Source: Bacteroidota bacterium
GTDB lineage: Bacteria; Bacteroidota; Bacteroidia; Flavobacteriales; Flavobacteriaceae
DNA: 21,066 nucleotides
Direction of reading: 5' to 3'
Assembly (NCBI GenBank): GCA_023390775.1
Contig: JAEWCF010000012.1
Span: forward strand, 1-21,066
The notes under the pieces are model-generated. The model had not been told where the DNA came from. It saw nothing but the letters and a program-made list of their open reading frames with translations, and did no database searches. The translations under genes and the position numbers were made by a program. Shown one piece after another: positions 8,135 to 15,850 of the stretch. Each line of letters begins with the position of its first letter. Within the stretch, counting starts at the first letter, position 1.

Positions 8135-8944
8135 TTACTGTGCCAGCATTTCCCTGTAGAATGCGGTATATGCTTCGGCGAATTTTTCTTTGGGAGCGAA
8201 AGGTAAAAAAGGTTTGCCCGTCGATTCTATATATTTTGTTAAACTTGGAGACAGCGTTTCGGAGCCCGCGATCACCGCATCGGAGTGCGCCACCGTCACC
8301 TTGATGATGTTTTCGTAGTCGGGCGTGGCAAGGTCGGCGATGGCCTCGTCTGGGATCTGGTCAAACTTCACCTTGTTGAGCATGCCCATGTCCAGCGTCC
8401 CGTCAAACCCCTGGCTGTACACCGAGGTCACGATCTTGGTTTGGGCAAACAACGCCTCGTCCTTGTAGTAATGCTTCATGTAAACGGGCAGCATGGCCGC
8501 CATCCATCCGTGGACGTGGATGATGTCGGGGACCCAGTTGAGCTTCTTCACGGTTTCAACGACGCCCTTGGCAAAAAAGATTGCGCGTTCGTCGTTATCG
8601 GGATACAGGACGCCTTCCTCATCGGTAAAGGTGGCCTTGCGCTTGAAGTATTCGTCGTTGTCGATAAAGTAAACCTGGATCCGCTCCTTTGGGATCGAAG
8701 CGACCTTGATGATCAGGGGCATGTCCAGGTCATTGACCACGAGGTTCATACCCGAGAGACGGATCACTTCATGGAGTTGGTGCCTTCTTTCATTGACATT
8801 GCCGTAGCGCGGCATGAAGATCCTGATCTGACCTCCCTGGTCGTTGATCATCTTGGGCACATCGTAGGACATCAAGGAAACTTCATTTTCGGCCAGGTAT
8901 GGCACTACTTCAGACGATACATACAAGATCCTCTTATCCTCCAT
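8135..8944 (-). CDS. Starch/glycogen synthase-like protein (N-terminal domain only)
   Basis: A 269-aa protein resembling the GT5 starch-synthase catalytic N-terminal domain: KRILYVSSEVVPYLAENEVS at the start, IRIFMPRYG near residue 40, and a DIIHVHGWMAA segment equivalent to the HDWHT region of GlgA. True GlgA is about 480 aa and has a second Rossmann domain for nucleotide-sugar binding; here it is absent. The ADP-glucose-binding KxGG near the N-terminus is also replaced by AENE. The protein is therefore unlikely to be a normal glycogen synthase. The start is taken at the ATG at 8942-8944; a TTG two codons upstream is less likely. It heads the unit with DUF4270 and glmS, so a link with amino-sugar or envelope metabolism is possible. 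Databases usually label it glycogen synthase; I advise against that as a function. Confidence 0.85.
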   Translation of the reverse strand: MEDKRILYVSSEVVPYLAENEVSLMSYDVPKMINDQGGQIRIFMPRYGNVNERRHQLHEVIRLSGMNLVVNDLDMPLIIKVASIPKERIQVYFIDNDEYFKRKATFTDEEGVLYPDNDERAIFFAKGVVETVKKLNWVPDIIHVHGWMAAMLPVYMKHYYKDEALFAQTKIVTSVYSQGFDGTLDMGMLNKVKFDQIPDEAIADLATPDYENIIKVTVAHSDAVIAGSETLSPSLTKYIESTGKPFLPFAPKEKFAEAYTAFYREMLAQ

Positions 8945-8983
8945 CTGCAATTCGTATTTTGTTCATTGGCAATAAAAAACAGG

Positions 8984-9017
8984 CAAAATTACTAAAATTT
9001 ATGCAGTTATGAACCAA
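8984..9017 (-). promoter_or_regulatory. Bacteroidetes-type promoter for the glgA-like/DUF4270/glmS unit
   Basis: On the minus strand, TAATTTTG (8984-8991) is a perfect match to the Bacteroidetes -7 element TAnnTTTG. A TTG (9015-9017) lies 23 bases upstream, at the long edge of the usual spacing. The start codon at 8944 is about 40 bases downstream. Assigned by pattern only. Confidence 0.5.
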
Positions 9018-9022
9018 ACCCG

Positions 9023-9030
9023 TAAGTTTG
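9023..9030 (+). promoter_or_regulatory. Bacteroidetes -7 promoter element before panC
   Basis: TAAGTTTG matches TAnnTTTG exactly and lies 23 bases before the panC ATG. No TTG is seen at the expected -33 spacing. It almost touches the -33 element proposed for the opposite strand (9015-9017), so the two divergent promoters would compete for or share polymerase binding. Confidence 0.45.
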
Positions 9031-9053
9031 CACCGCATTTTAACCCCATTTGA

Positions 9054-9896
9054 ATGCTCGTATTCCACAGGCCCGCCGAACTTTCGGCCCACCTCCACGG
9101 CGGCAAGGGCGGCTCGATTGGTTTTGTCCCGACGATGGGCGCACTGCACGACGGGCATCTGTCATTGCTCAAAGCATCCCTTGAAAACAATGAGAGGACC
9201 GTCATCAGCATCTTTGTCAACCCGACGCAGTTCAATAACGCCGACGACCTCGCGCACTATCCACGTACCCTTGAAAGCGACCTTGCCAAGATCGGCAAAC
9301 TGGACAAAAACATACTCGTTTTCGCGCCTGAAGTCAAGGATATGTACGGCGATGCGGCCACTGCCGAAAAATACAGCTTCGGCGGGATCGAGAACGAAAT
9401 GGAAGGCCGGTTCCGCAAGGGCCATTTCGACGGCGTGGCGACCATCGTCAAAAGGCTTTTCGAAATCGTAAAACCTACCCGGGCCTACTTTGGCGAAAAA
9501 GATTGGCAACAGCTCCAGATCGTGCGCACACTCGTCGAAAAGCACCGGATTCCGGTGGAGATCGTCGGTTGCCCCATCTTTCGCGAAGAAAATGGCCTCG
9601 CCATGAGTTCGCGCAACGAGCGGCTGACCCCCGATGAACGCAGCCGCGCCTCGGTCATTTACAAGGCGCTCCAGTCGGCACGCGAAAAATTTTCGACGCA
9701 GAGCGCACAAAAGATCCGGTCGCAGGTGGAGCAGATGCTGCAGTCGGTCCCGGGGATTTCGCTGGAATATTTTGAGGTCGCCGATGAAAAAACGCTGCGG
9801 CCCGTCAAACGCAAGAGCAAGAAAAAGAAGTATCGCGCGTTTATAGCGGTGCTGGTCAACAAAATCCGGCTCATCGACACGATTGCACTAAATTAA
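9054..9896 (+). CDS. panC: Pantoate--beta-alanine ligase (pantothenate synthetase)
   Basis: A 280-aa cytoplasmic enzyme joining pantoate and beta-alanine with ATP to give pantothenate (vitamin B5), the CoA precursor. Family signatures are complete: PTMGALHDGH (about 26-35, with HDGH as the HIGH-type nucleotide motif), FVNPTQF (54-60), GRFRKGHFDGV (about 118-128), YFGEKDWQQ (about 145-153) and MSSRN (184-188, the KMSKS-like loop). Length is typical. The start is an ATG 23 bases after a -7 promoter element. It is followed 13 nt later by panD, which supplies its beta-alanine substrate, so the two form a small pathway operon. Confidence 0.97.
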   Translation: MLVFHRPAELSAHLHGGKGGSIGFVPTMGALHDGHLSLLKASLENNERTVISIFVNPTQFNNADDLAHYPRTLESDLAKIGKLDKNILVFAPEVKDMYGDAATAEKYSFGGIENEMEGRFRKGHFDGVATIVKRLFEIVKPTRAYFGEKDWQQLQIVRTLVEKHRIPVEIVGCPIFREENGLAMSSRNERLTPDERSRASVIYKALQSAREKFSTQSAQKIRSQVEQMLQSVPGISLEYFEVADEKTLRPVKRKSKKKKYRAFIAVLVNKIRLIDTIALN

Positions 9897-9897
9897 T

Positions 9898-9905
9898 TAC
9901 CTTTG
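9898..9905 (+). promoter_or_regulatory. Possible internal promoter element before panD
   Basis: TACCTTTG matches TAnnTTTG exactly and lies just after the panC stop codon. The panD ATG is only 5 bases downstream of it, so a transcript from here would be leaderless or nearly so. No properly spaced -33 TTG is present. It may equally be chance. Confidence 0.3.
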
Positions 9906-9909
9906 CCCC

Positions 9910-10260
9910 ATGCAAGTCCACGTTGTAAAATCCAAGATCCACCGCGTAACCGTCACCGGCGCCGACCTCAATTACATTGGCAGCATCACCATTGACGAAG
10001 TGCTCATGGAAGCCGCCAACATCATCGAGGGCGAAAAGGTTTCCATCGTGAACATCAACAACGGCGAGCGCCTCGAGACTTACGTGATCAAGGGCAACCG
10101 CAACAGCGGCGAGATTACCCTCAACGGACCGGCCGCGCGCAAGGTTCACAAAGGCGACGTGATCATCATCATCGCCTATGGGATCCTGGACATGGAAGAG
10201 GCCAAGAGCTTCAGGCCCAGCCTGGTGTTCCCCAACGAAAAAGACAATTCCCTGACCTGA
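9910..10260 (+). CDS. panD: Aspartate 1-decarboxylase precursor
   Basis: A 116-aa pyruvoyl-dependent enzyme that decarboxylates L-aspartate to beta-alanine for pantothenate synthesis. The self-processing site YIGS is in the canonical place, with cleavage between Gly24 and Ser25 to give a beta chain and an alpha chain starting with the pyruvoyl group. Lys9, Arg54 and Tyr58, known active-site residues of the Escherichia coli enzyme, are all present at the same numbers. Length is slightly shorter than E. coli (126 aa) but normal for the family. It lies 13 nt after panC. I see no PanZ-type maturation factor in the window. Confidence 0.97.
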   Translation: MQVHVVKSKIHRVTVTGADLNYIGSITIDEVLMEAANIIEGEKVSIVNINNGERLETYVIKGNRNSGEITLNGPAARKVHKGDVIIIIAYGILDMEEAKSFRPSLVFPNEKDNSLT

Positions 10261-10261
10261 T

Positions 10262-11272
10262 TTGGAACCGAGCACTCCGGACGGGAAATTGGGTGGCCCA
10301 CCGGGGAAGGCGCGCCCGCTGATATCGAAGGCGCTTTCGATTGCCCTGCCGCTCATTCTCGGATTCGCGCTCATCATCTATAAGTACCGGCAATTCACTC
10401 CCGCGCAGATCGAGGAAATGCGGGGATACTTCACTTCCGCCGATTATTTTTACATCAATCTTTCCCTCGTCATCGCGGTGCTGGGCTATCTGTCCCGCGC
10501 CTACCGATGGAAATTTTCGCTCAACCACATGGGTTATGATTCGCGGTTTGCAAACAACCTGATGGCAGTGTGCATTTCCTATTTCGTCAATCTCACGATT
10601 CCCCGTTCGGGCGAGATTTCCCGGGCAGTCATCCTAAAAAAATACGAGGGAATCCCATTTGACAAAGCCTTTGGCACCATCGTCGCCGAGCGCATCGTCG
10701 ATTTTTTGATCTTCCTTTTGTTTGTCGGTGTTTCGCTCATTTTCCAGTTCGAGGTATTGCGCGATTTCGTACACGAACGCATCCCACTTGGGCAGCTGGC
10801 AATGCTGACGGTGTTTGGAATCGCGTTCGGAGTGCTCCTGATCCTCGTCTGGATCTATTCCAAATGGCCGCTAGTCGAGAAGCTCAAGGTGCGGGTTTCC
10901 GGGCTTCGCGAGGGCGTGGAAAGCGTTTTCAGGATGAAGGAGCGTTGGGCCTTTCTGTTCCATTCGTTCTTTATCTGGTTCAGTTACCTGGCGATGTTCC
11001 ACATCACGATTTTCGCACTGCCGGAAACGCAAGACATCGGCTTTGGGGCAGTGATCACAGCGTTTGTCTTCGGAAGCCTCGCCATCGGGTTCACCAACTC
11101 GGGGTTTGGCGCCTATCCGCTTTTGATCGCACAGATTTTCCTGCTTTACGGAGTGCCCGACACGGCCGGAACCGCTTTCGGCTGGCTTGTCTGGATCTCC
11201 CAGACGTTGCTCATGGTCGCGCTCGGGCTGATTTCGTTCATCCTGCTTCCCATCCTCAATCGTAACAAATAA
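10262..11272 (+). CDS. Lysylphosphatidylglycerol-synthase TM-region-like membrane protein
   Basis: A 336-aa integral inner-membrane protein with about eight or nine hydrophobic segments (roughly 24-41, 61-80, 97-113, 145-163, 176-197, 230-252, 262-298, 308-331). The family signature is visible: a PRSGE motif (114-118) and AERIVD (142-147), as in the flippase-like domain of MprF and AglD-type proteins (UPF0104). The soluble MprF aminoacyl-transferase domain is absent, so lipid lysinylation is not expected; lipid translocation is possible but unproven. The start is a TTG one base after the panD stop: an in-frame stop lies at 10253-10255 and the first in-frame ATG (codon 53) would remove the first membrane helix. 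It is probably translationally coupled to panD, but a pathway link with CoA is not evident. Confidence 0.85.
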   Translation: MEPSTPDGKLGGPPGKARPLISKALSIALPLILGFALIIYKYRQFTPAQIEEMRGYFTSADYFYINLSLVIAVLGYLSRAYRWKFSLNHMGYDSRFANNLMAVCISYFVNLTIPRSGEISRAVILKKYEGIPFDKAFGTIVAERIVDFLIFLLFVGVSLIFQFEVLRDFVHERIPLGQLAMLTVFGIAFGVLLILVWIYSKWPLVEKLKVRVSGLREGVESVFRMKERWAFLFHSFFIWFSYLAMFHITIFALPETQDIGFGAVITAFVFGSLAIGFTNSGFGAYPLLIAQIFLLYGVPDTAGTAFGWLVWISQTLLMVALGLISFILLPILNRNK

Positions 11273-11333
11273 TTTTATATATTGGGCTGCCCGATCTGCC
11301 ATTTGCCTGGCCGCAACCCTTATAATTCGGTAT

Positions 11334-12476
11334 ATGAAACATTTGTTTACACTGGCTGCCCTTTTGGCCTTTTCGCTGGCATCTGCGCAACAAAAGATCG
11401 TAGATACAATCAAATCGGTCAAGCTCAACGAAATGCGGGAAATTACCATCGGTTTGCCCGCCTCGTATAAAACCAATCCCGGCAAAAAATATCCCCTGTT
11501 GGTTTTGCTTGACGGCGAATACCTTTTCGAACCTTTCAGCGGGGCGTTGGCCTACGGAGCCTACTGGGACGATATCCCGGAAATGCTCGTGGTGGGCATT
11601 TCGCAGAACAAGGGATACGACCGCGAGGCCGACAGCAAATTTGACCCTCAGACGGGCCTTCCCGAAGGCAAGGGCGAGAAGTTCTTTGAATTTGTGGGCG
11701 AAGTGGTGACGGCCATGGAAAAAAGCTACCGGATCGCGCCCTTCAGGATCATCGCGGGCCATGACGTGACCGCCGGTTTCCTGAATTATTATCTCTACAA
11801 GGATCAGCCGCTGTTCACGGCCTACATCTCGATGAGCCCCGAACTTCCACCCGGAATGGAAGAGCAGATCCCGGAACGCCTGGCCAGGATCGAACAACCG
11901 ATCTTTTATTATCATTCCACGGCAGACGGCGACATCAAGAAGATGCAGAAACGCATTCAGGCCCTGGACACCGAGGCCAAAAAAATCAAAAAACCCACGC
12001 TCAATTACCGCTTTGACGAGTTCAAGGGCGCGAGCCACTACTCCCTGGTGTTGCATTCGATTCCAAACGCGCTGTACCAATTTTTCCAGGTCTACCAGCC
12101 CATCTCGACCAATGAGTTCAATGAAAAGATCGCACCCCTTACGGGAGGTTACGTCGATTACCTAACCGCGAAATATGACGCGCTTGAAAAGGTCCTGGGC
12201 ATGAAGATGCAGATCCGGTACAACGATTTCAAGGCCATCGAAGCCGCCATCATGAAGAACAAGGCCTACGCCGAATTCGACAAGCTCAGCGAACTGGCAC
12301 GCAAAAATTACCCCAAGAGCATGCTGTCGGACTACCACATGGCCATGATGTATGAGAAGACCGGCGATAACAAACGCGCGGTCAAGGCCTACCAGAATGC
12401 CTTCCAGAAAGAGGAAATCGGAGACCTTACGAAGGATATGATGCTGGGCAGGGCCGATGACCTCAAAGGAATGTAA
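11334..12476 (+). CDS. Exported alpha/beta-hydrolase-fold protein, esterase-like, non-Ser nucleophile position
   Basis: A 380-aa protein with a signal peptide (about 1-18, cleavage after ASA) and a putative-esterase (esterase D/Fes-like) alpha/beta-hydrolase domain (about 20-255): KYPLLVLLDGEYLFEPFSG matches the early strand and oxyanion region. The nucleophile elbow reads AGHDVTAG (141-148), with Asp144 where Ser is expected in GHSxGG. His235 (GASHYSLV) is in place for the catalytic His, and Asp198 or Asp200 could be the acid. About residues 315-375 form paired helices resembling a tetratricopeptide repeat (YHMAMMYEKTGDNKRAVKAY). It may be a non-esterase hydrolase with an Asp nucleophile, or a binding protein. 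radA starts 7 nt downstream, suggesting co-transcription. The fold is well supported; the activity is not. Confidence 0.8.
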   Translation: MKHLFTLAALLAFSLASAQQKIVDTIKSVKLNEMREITIGLPASYKTNPGKKYPLLVLLDGEYLFEPFSGALAYGAYWDDIPEMLVVGISQNKGYDREADSKFDPQTGLPEGKGEKFFEFVGEVVTAMEKSYRIAPFRIIAGHDVTAGFLNYYLYKDQPLFTAYISMSPELPPGMEEQIPERLARIEQPIFYYHSTADGDIKKMQKRIQALDTEAKKIKKPTLNYRFDEFKGASHYSLVLHSIPNALYQFFQVYQPISTNEFNEKIAPLTGGYVDYLTAKYDALEKVLGMKMQIRYNDFKAIEAAIMKNKAYAEFDKLSELARKNYPKSMLSDYHMAMMYEKTGDNKRAVKAYQNAFQKEEIGDLTKDMMLGRADDLKGM

Positions 12477-12483
12477 ATAAACT

Positions 12484-13839
12484 ATGGCCAAAACCAAATC
12501 GGCATTCTTTTGCCAAAACTGCGGCGCGCAGTATTCTAAATGGCAGGGACAATGCAACTCGTGCCGCGAGTGGAACACGATTGCCGAGGAAATCATCAAA
12601 ACCGAAAAACCGGGCTGGAAACCCTCCTCCGAACCGACCGCCAAATCCAAGCCGATGAAGGTCTACGACATCGATCCGGGCGGAGAGGTGCGGATGGACA
12701 CGCGCGACGGCGAACTCAACCGCGTGCTGGGCGGAGGGCTGGTCCCCGGGTCCATGGTCTTGCTTGGCGGCGAACCCGGAATCGGGAAGAGTACGTTGCT
12801 TTTGCAGATATCGCTCAGACTGCCGTTCAGGACGCTGTATGTCTCGGGCGAGGAAAGCCAGAAGCAGATCCGGATGCGCGCCGGGCGAATAGAAGGCCAG
12901 AGCGACAATTGCTTTGTCCTGACCGAGACCAATACGCAAAACATTTTTTCACATATCCAGGAGGTGCGTCCGGAGGTGGTCATCATCGACTCCATCCAGA
13001 CGCTCCAGACCGACCTTCTCGACGCATCGCCGGGCAGCATCTCGCAAATCCGGGAATGCACCGCCGAACTCATCCGCTTTGCCAAGGAGTCCAACGTTCC
13101 GGTGATCCTCATCGGGCACATCACCAAGGACGGCAACATTGCAGGCCCGAAAATCCTGGAACATATGGTGGACACCGTGTTGCAGTTCGAGGGCGACCGC
13201 AACCATGTTTACCGAATCCTGCGGTCCTTAAAAAACCGTTTTGGCTCCACCGCAGAACTCGGCATCTACGAAATGCTCGGCTCGGGGCTTCGGGAAGTTT
13301 CAAACCCCTCGGAAATACTGATTTCGCACCGCGAGGAAAACCTTTCGGGAACGGCGATCTCGGCCACGCTGGAGGGGCAAAGGCCGCTGATGATCGAGAT
13401 CCAGGCGCTGGTGAGCACCGCGGTTTACGGCACTCCGCAACGCTCCACAACCGGGTACAACGCCAAACGCCTCAACATGATCTTGGCGGTATTGGAGAAA
13501 CGGGCGGGTTTCAGGCTCGGGACCAAGGATGTTTTCCTCAACATCACGGGCGGCATTACTATCGATGATCCCGCGATAGACCTTGCCGTGGTGGCCGCAA
13601 TCCTTTCTTCCAACGAGGATATTCCCGTGGGCAAAGACTTTTGTTTTGCAGGCGAAGTGGGCCTTTCCGGAGAGATCAGGCCCGTGACGCGTATCGAACA
13701 GCGCATCCAGGAGGCCGAGAAGCTGGGATTCAGGACGATATTCGTCTCCCGTTACAGCAAGGCCGCAATTAAATCGCCCAGGATCAGGATTTGTGAGGTT
13801 TCGCGCATCGAAGATGTTGCCCGGGAGTTGTTTGGCTAG
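12484..13839 (+). CDS. radA: DNA repair protein RadA
   Basis: A 451-aa cytoplasmic branch-migration ATPase of the RecA superfamily that helps process recombination intermediates. An N-terminal zinc finger has Cys10, Cys13, Cys24 and Cys27. Walker A is GEPGIGKST (96-104) and Walker B is VVIID (165-169). The RadA-specific KNRFG motif is at 250-254, and the C-terminal Lon-protease-like domain (about 280-450) lacks proteolytic function in this family. Length is typical. The start ATG is 7 nt after the esterase-like gene, a close but functionally unrelated neighbour. Confidence 0.97.
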   Translation: MAKTKSAFFCQNCGAQYSKWQGQCNSCREWNTIAEEIIKTEKPGWKPSSEPTAKSKPMKVYDIDPGGEVRMDTRDGELNRVLGGGLVPGSMVLLGGEPGIGKSTLLLQISLRLPFRTLYVSGEESQKQIRMRAGRIEGQSDNCFVLTETNTQNIFSHIQEVRPEVVIIDSIQTLQTDLLDASPGSISQIRECTAELIRFAKESNVPVILIGHITKDGNIAGPKILEHMVDTVLQFEGDRNHVYRILRSLKNRFGSTAELGIYEMLGSGLREVSNPSEILISHREENLSGTAISATLEGQRPLMIEIQALVSTAVYGTPQRSTTGYNAKRLNMILAVLEKRAGFRLGTKDVFLNITGGITIDDPAIDLAVVAAILSSNEDIPVGKDFCFAGEVGLSGEIRPVTRIEQRIQEAEKLGFRTIFVSRYSKAAIKSPRIRICEVSRIEDVARELFG

Positions 13840-13858
13840 TGCGCATTGCGTACTTTTA
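13828..13858 (+). promoter_or_regulatory. Possible promoter before the transglycosylase gene
   Basis: TTG (13828-13830) is followed after 20 bases by TACTTTTA (13851-13858), one mismatch from the Bacteroidetes -7 element TAnnTTTG. It overlaps the end of radA and lies about 28 bases before the next start codon. It could give the transglycosylase its own transcription. Confidence 0.3.
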
Positions 13859-13885
13859 TAGAAAATTGCGCGTTAAGGAAACTAC

Positions 13886-15850
13886 ATGAAAAATTTCAGG
13901 AAGAGAGCGATCTTCGCTGCAAAAGTGGCGCTGACGGCCGTCATTGTCATTGTGGCGTGCTGGTTTGTTTTCCGCGATTTCATTCTTGAAAAAGCGCTCG
14001 CAAGGGTAAAAACCAAGGTCCAAACCGAATACAACAGCAAACTTACCATCCAAAACGCATCGTTCCGCGGTGTTGCGGGAATCGATATGCAGGGTGTCGC
14101 GCTGGTGCCGACGGGTGCCGATACGCTCTTCAGGATGGACAGGATCAGTTCCGATGTGAACATGATGCAACTGCTCATCGGCAAGGTTCAGCTTCAAAAA
14201 CTCGACGTTTCCAACGGTTACGCGCAGATGGTCATCCGGGGAAACAAACGCAACTTCGACGCATTTCTCAAAAAGGGCGATACGCTGGCCAAAAAACAGG
14301 CCGACACGGAAAAAAAAGACTATGCACGCGAGGCGTACAAAATGCTGTCCCGCGCCCTGAACCTGGTCCCCACCGATATGCGGCTGTCAAACGTCGCGCT
14401 GATGCTGGACGACAACGGCAGGAAGACATCGGTCAAATTTGATAACCTCAAACTCATAGACAAGCAACTCGAGACCGCCATCCACGTCAGGACGAGCTCA
14501 TTCGCGCAACGCTGGCGCATCCGGGGCCTTGCCGATCCGCGTGACCGCCAGGCCGACGTGAGCTTTTTCAACCGCGATCCCGGCCCGATCCGCGTTCCCT
14601 ATCTCGACCAGCGTTACAATCTAAAGTCGAGTTTCGACTCGGTGCGCATCAGCCTCAAGGAAATCGACATGGACGGCGACGAGCTTCGGGTGAAGGGATT
14701 TGCGTCGATCAGGGATTTGGTCGTCAACCACGAAAAGATCGCCGCACGCGACGTGGTGATCAAGGACGCCCGCTTTGACTACAACCTGGTTTTCGGTCCC
14801 GATTTCATGCGGGTGGATTCATCGTCGGTGGCCCGTCTGAATAAACTCAAATTCCACCCCTTTGCCGAATACAATGTCGAGAAGGACACGATCTACACCT
14901 TCAAGGCGCGCATCGACAAAATGCCCGCGCAGGACTTTATCGAATCATTGCCCGAAGGCCTCTTTACCAATTTCGAGGGCATGGAGGCCACCGGCAGTTT
15001 TGACTTTCACCTGACATTCCAGTACAACAAAAACCGCCCGGCCGACATCGTCCTGAAAAGCTCGCTCAACAAGGACGACCTGCGGATCATTAAATATGGC
15101 GCCGCCGACCTTGACATGATCAACCGGCCATTTGTCTACCGCGCCGTCGAGGACGGGAAACTGCAACGGGCCGTGGTGGTTGGGCCTTCAAACCCGAATT
15201 ATACGCCGCTCCGGAACGTGACGCCGCTTTTGAAACATTCGGTGCTGACGAGTGAAGACCCGTCGTTCTATCGGCACAAGGGATTCATCAACGAGGCCTT
15301 CAAGCAATCGATCGTCAAGAATATCAAGACCAAGAAATTTGCTCGTGGCGCGAGTACCATTTCCATGCAGTTGGTCAAGAATGTTTTCCTGACGCGGGAA
15401 AAAACGCTGTCGCGCAAACTCGAGGAAATTTTGCTGGTATTCGTGCTCGAAAACAACCGGATCGTCAGCAAGGACAGGATGCTCGAAGTCTATTTCAACA
15501 TCATCGAATGGGGCCCGAACGTCTACGGAATCGGCGAGGCCTCCTACTATTATTTCCAAAAGCACCCGTCCGAACTCAGCCTTCGGGAGTGCCTTTTCCT
15601 TGCCTCCATCATCCCCAGCCCCAAGCGCTTTATGTGGCAATTCAATGACGATGGCGAACTCAAGAGCCCGTATCGGCGCCACCAGGACCGCCTGACGCGG
15701 TTGATGTTCCAGCGCGGGCTATTGACATCCAACGACACCCTGTATCAATTCAAGGGCATCATGATTTCCGGGCCAGCGCGCAAGCACATCAGGGTGAAAT
15801 CGGAGGATGTGATCAAGCCCGACCCGGAGATGGACGAATTTGATTTCTGA
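13886..15850 (+). CDS. Membrane-anchored AsmA-like/GT51 peptidoglycan transglycosylase
   Basis: A 654-aa protein. An N-terminal cytoplasmic tail and one membrane helix (about 11-30) are followed by a long periplasmic region (about 35-420) whose start resembles AsmA-type domains (SKLTIQNASFRGVAGIDMQG and alternating beta strands). The C-terminal third (about 430-620) is a GT51 glycosyltransferase that polymerises lipid II into glycan strands: TSEDPSFYRHKG (catalytic Glu457), RGASTISMQLVKN (487-499), KLEEILL (511-517) and EVYFNIIEWGPNVYGIGEA (534-552). No transpeptidase domain is present, so it is a monofunctional (MtgA-like) enzyme on a large, unusual N-terminal scaffold. It lies 46 bp after radA and is followed by a hairpin terminator. 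GT51 assignment is secure; the AsmA-like label is by general resemblance. Confidence 0.9.
   Translation: MKNFRKRAIFAAKVALTAVIVIVACWFVFRDFILEKALARVKTKVQTEYNSKLTIQNASFRGVAGIDMQGVALVPTGADTLFRMDRISSDVNMMQLLIGKVQLQKLDVSNGYAQMVIRGNKRNFDAFLKKGDTLAKKQADTEKKDYAREAYKMLSRALNLVPTDMRLSNVALMLDDNGRKTSVKFDNLKLIDKQLETAIHVRTSSFAQRWRIRGLADPRDRQADVSFFNRDPGPIRVPYLDQRYNLKSSFDSVRISLKEIDMDGDELRVKGFASIRDLVVNHEKIAARDVVIKDARFDYNLVFGPDFMRVDSSSVARLNKLKFHPFAEYNVEKDTIYTFKARIDKMPAQDFIESLPEGLFTNFEGMEATGSFDFHLTFQYNKNRPADIVLKSSLNKDDLRIIKYGAADLDMINRPFVYRAVEDGKLQRAVVVGPSNPNYTPLRNVTPLLKHSVLTSEDPSFYRHKGFINEAFKQSIVKNIKTKKFARGASTISMQLVKNVFLTREKTLSRKLEEILLVFVLENNRIVSKDRMLEVYFNIIEWGPNVYGIGEASYYYFQKHPSELSLRECLFLASIIPSPKRFMWQFNDDGELKSPYRRHQDRLTRLMFQRGLLTSNDTLYQFKGIMISGPARKHIRVKSEDVIKPDPEMDEFDF

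Noticed and set aside
8945..8950. TTG start two codons upstream for the starch-synthase-like gene
   Set aside because: The ATG at 8942-8944 gives the expected N-terminus MEDKRILYVSSEV; there is no reason to prefer TTG.
11303..11330. Promoter before the esterase-like gene (TTG, 17 bases, TAATTCGG)
   Set aside because: The -7 candidate has two mismatches to TAnnTTTG; not strong enough to list.
11256..12080. 274-codon minus-strand frame opposite the esterase-like gene
   Set aside because: Antisense shadow with no motif; the opposite strand encodes a signal peptide and a clear hydrolase fold.
12540..13568. 342-codon open frame on the plus strand inside radA
   Set aside because: It is the +1-type shadow of radA in GC-rich sequence; the composition is rich in Arg, Pro and His with no recognisable domain, while radA has every family motif in its own frame.
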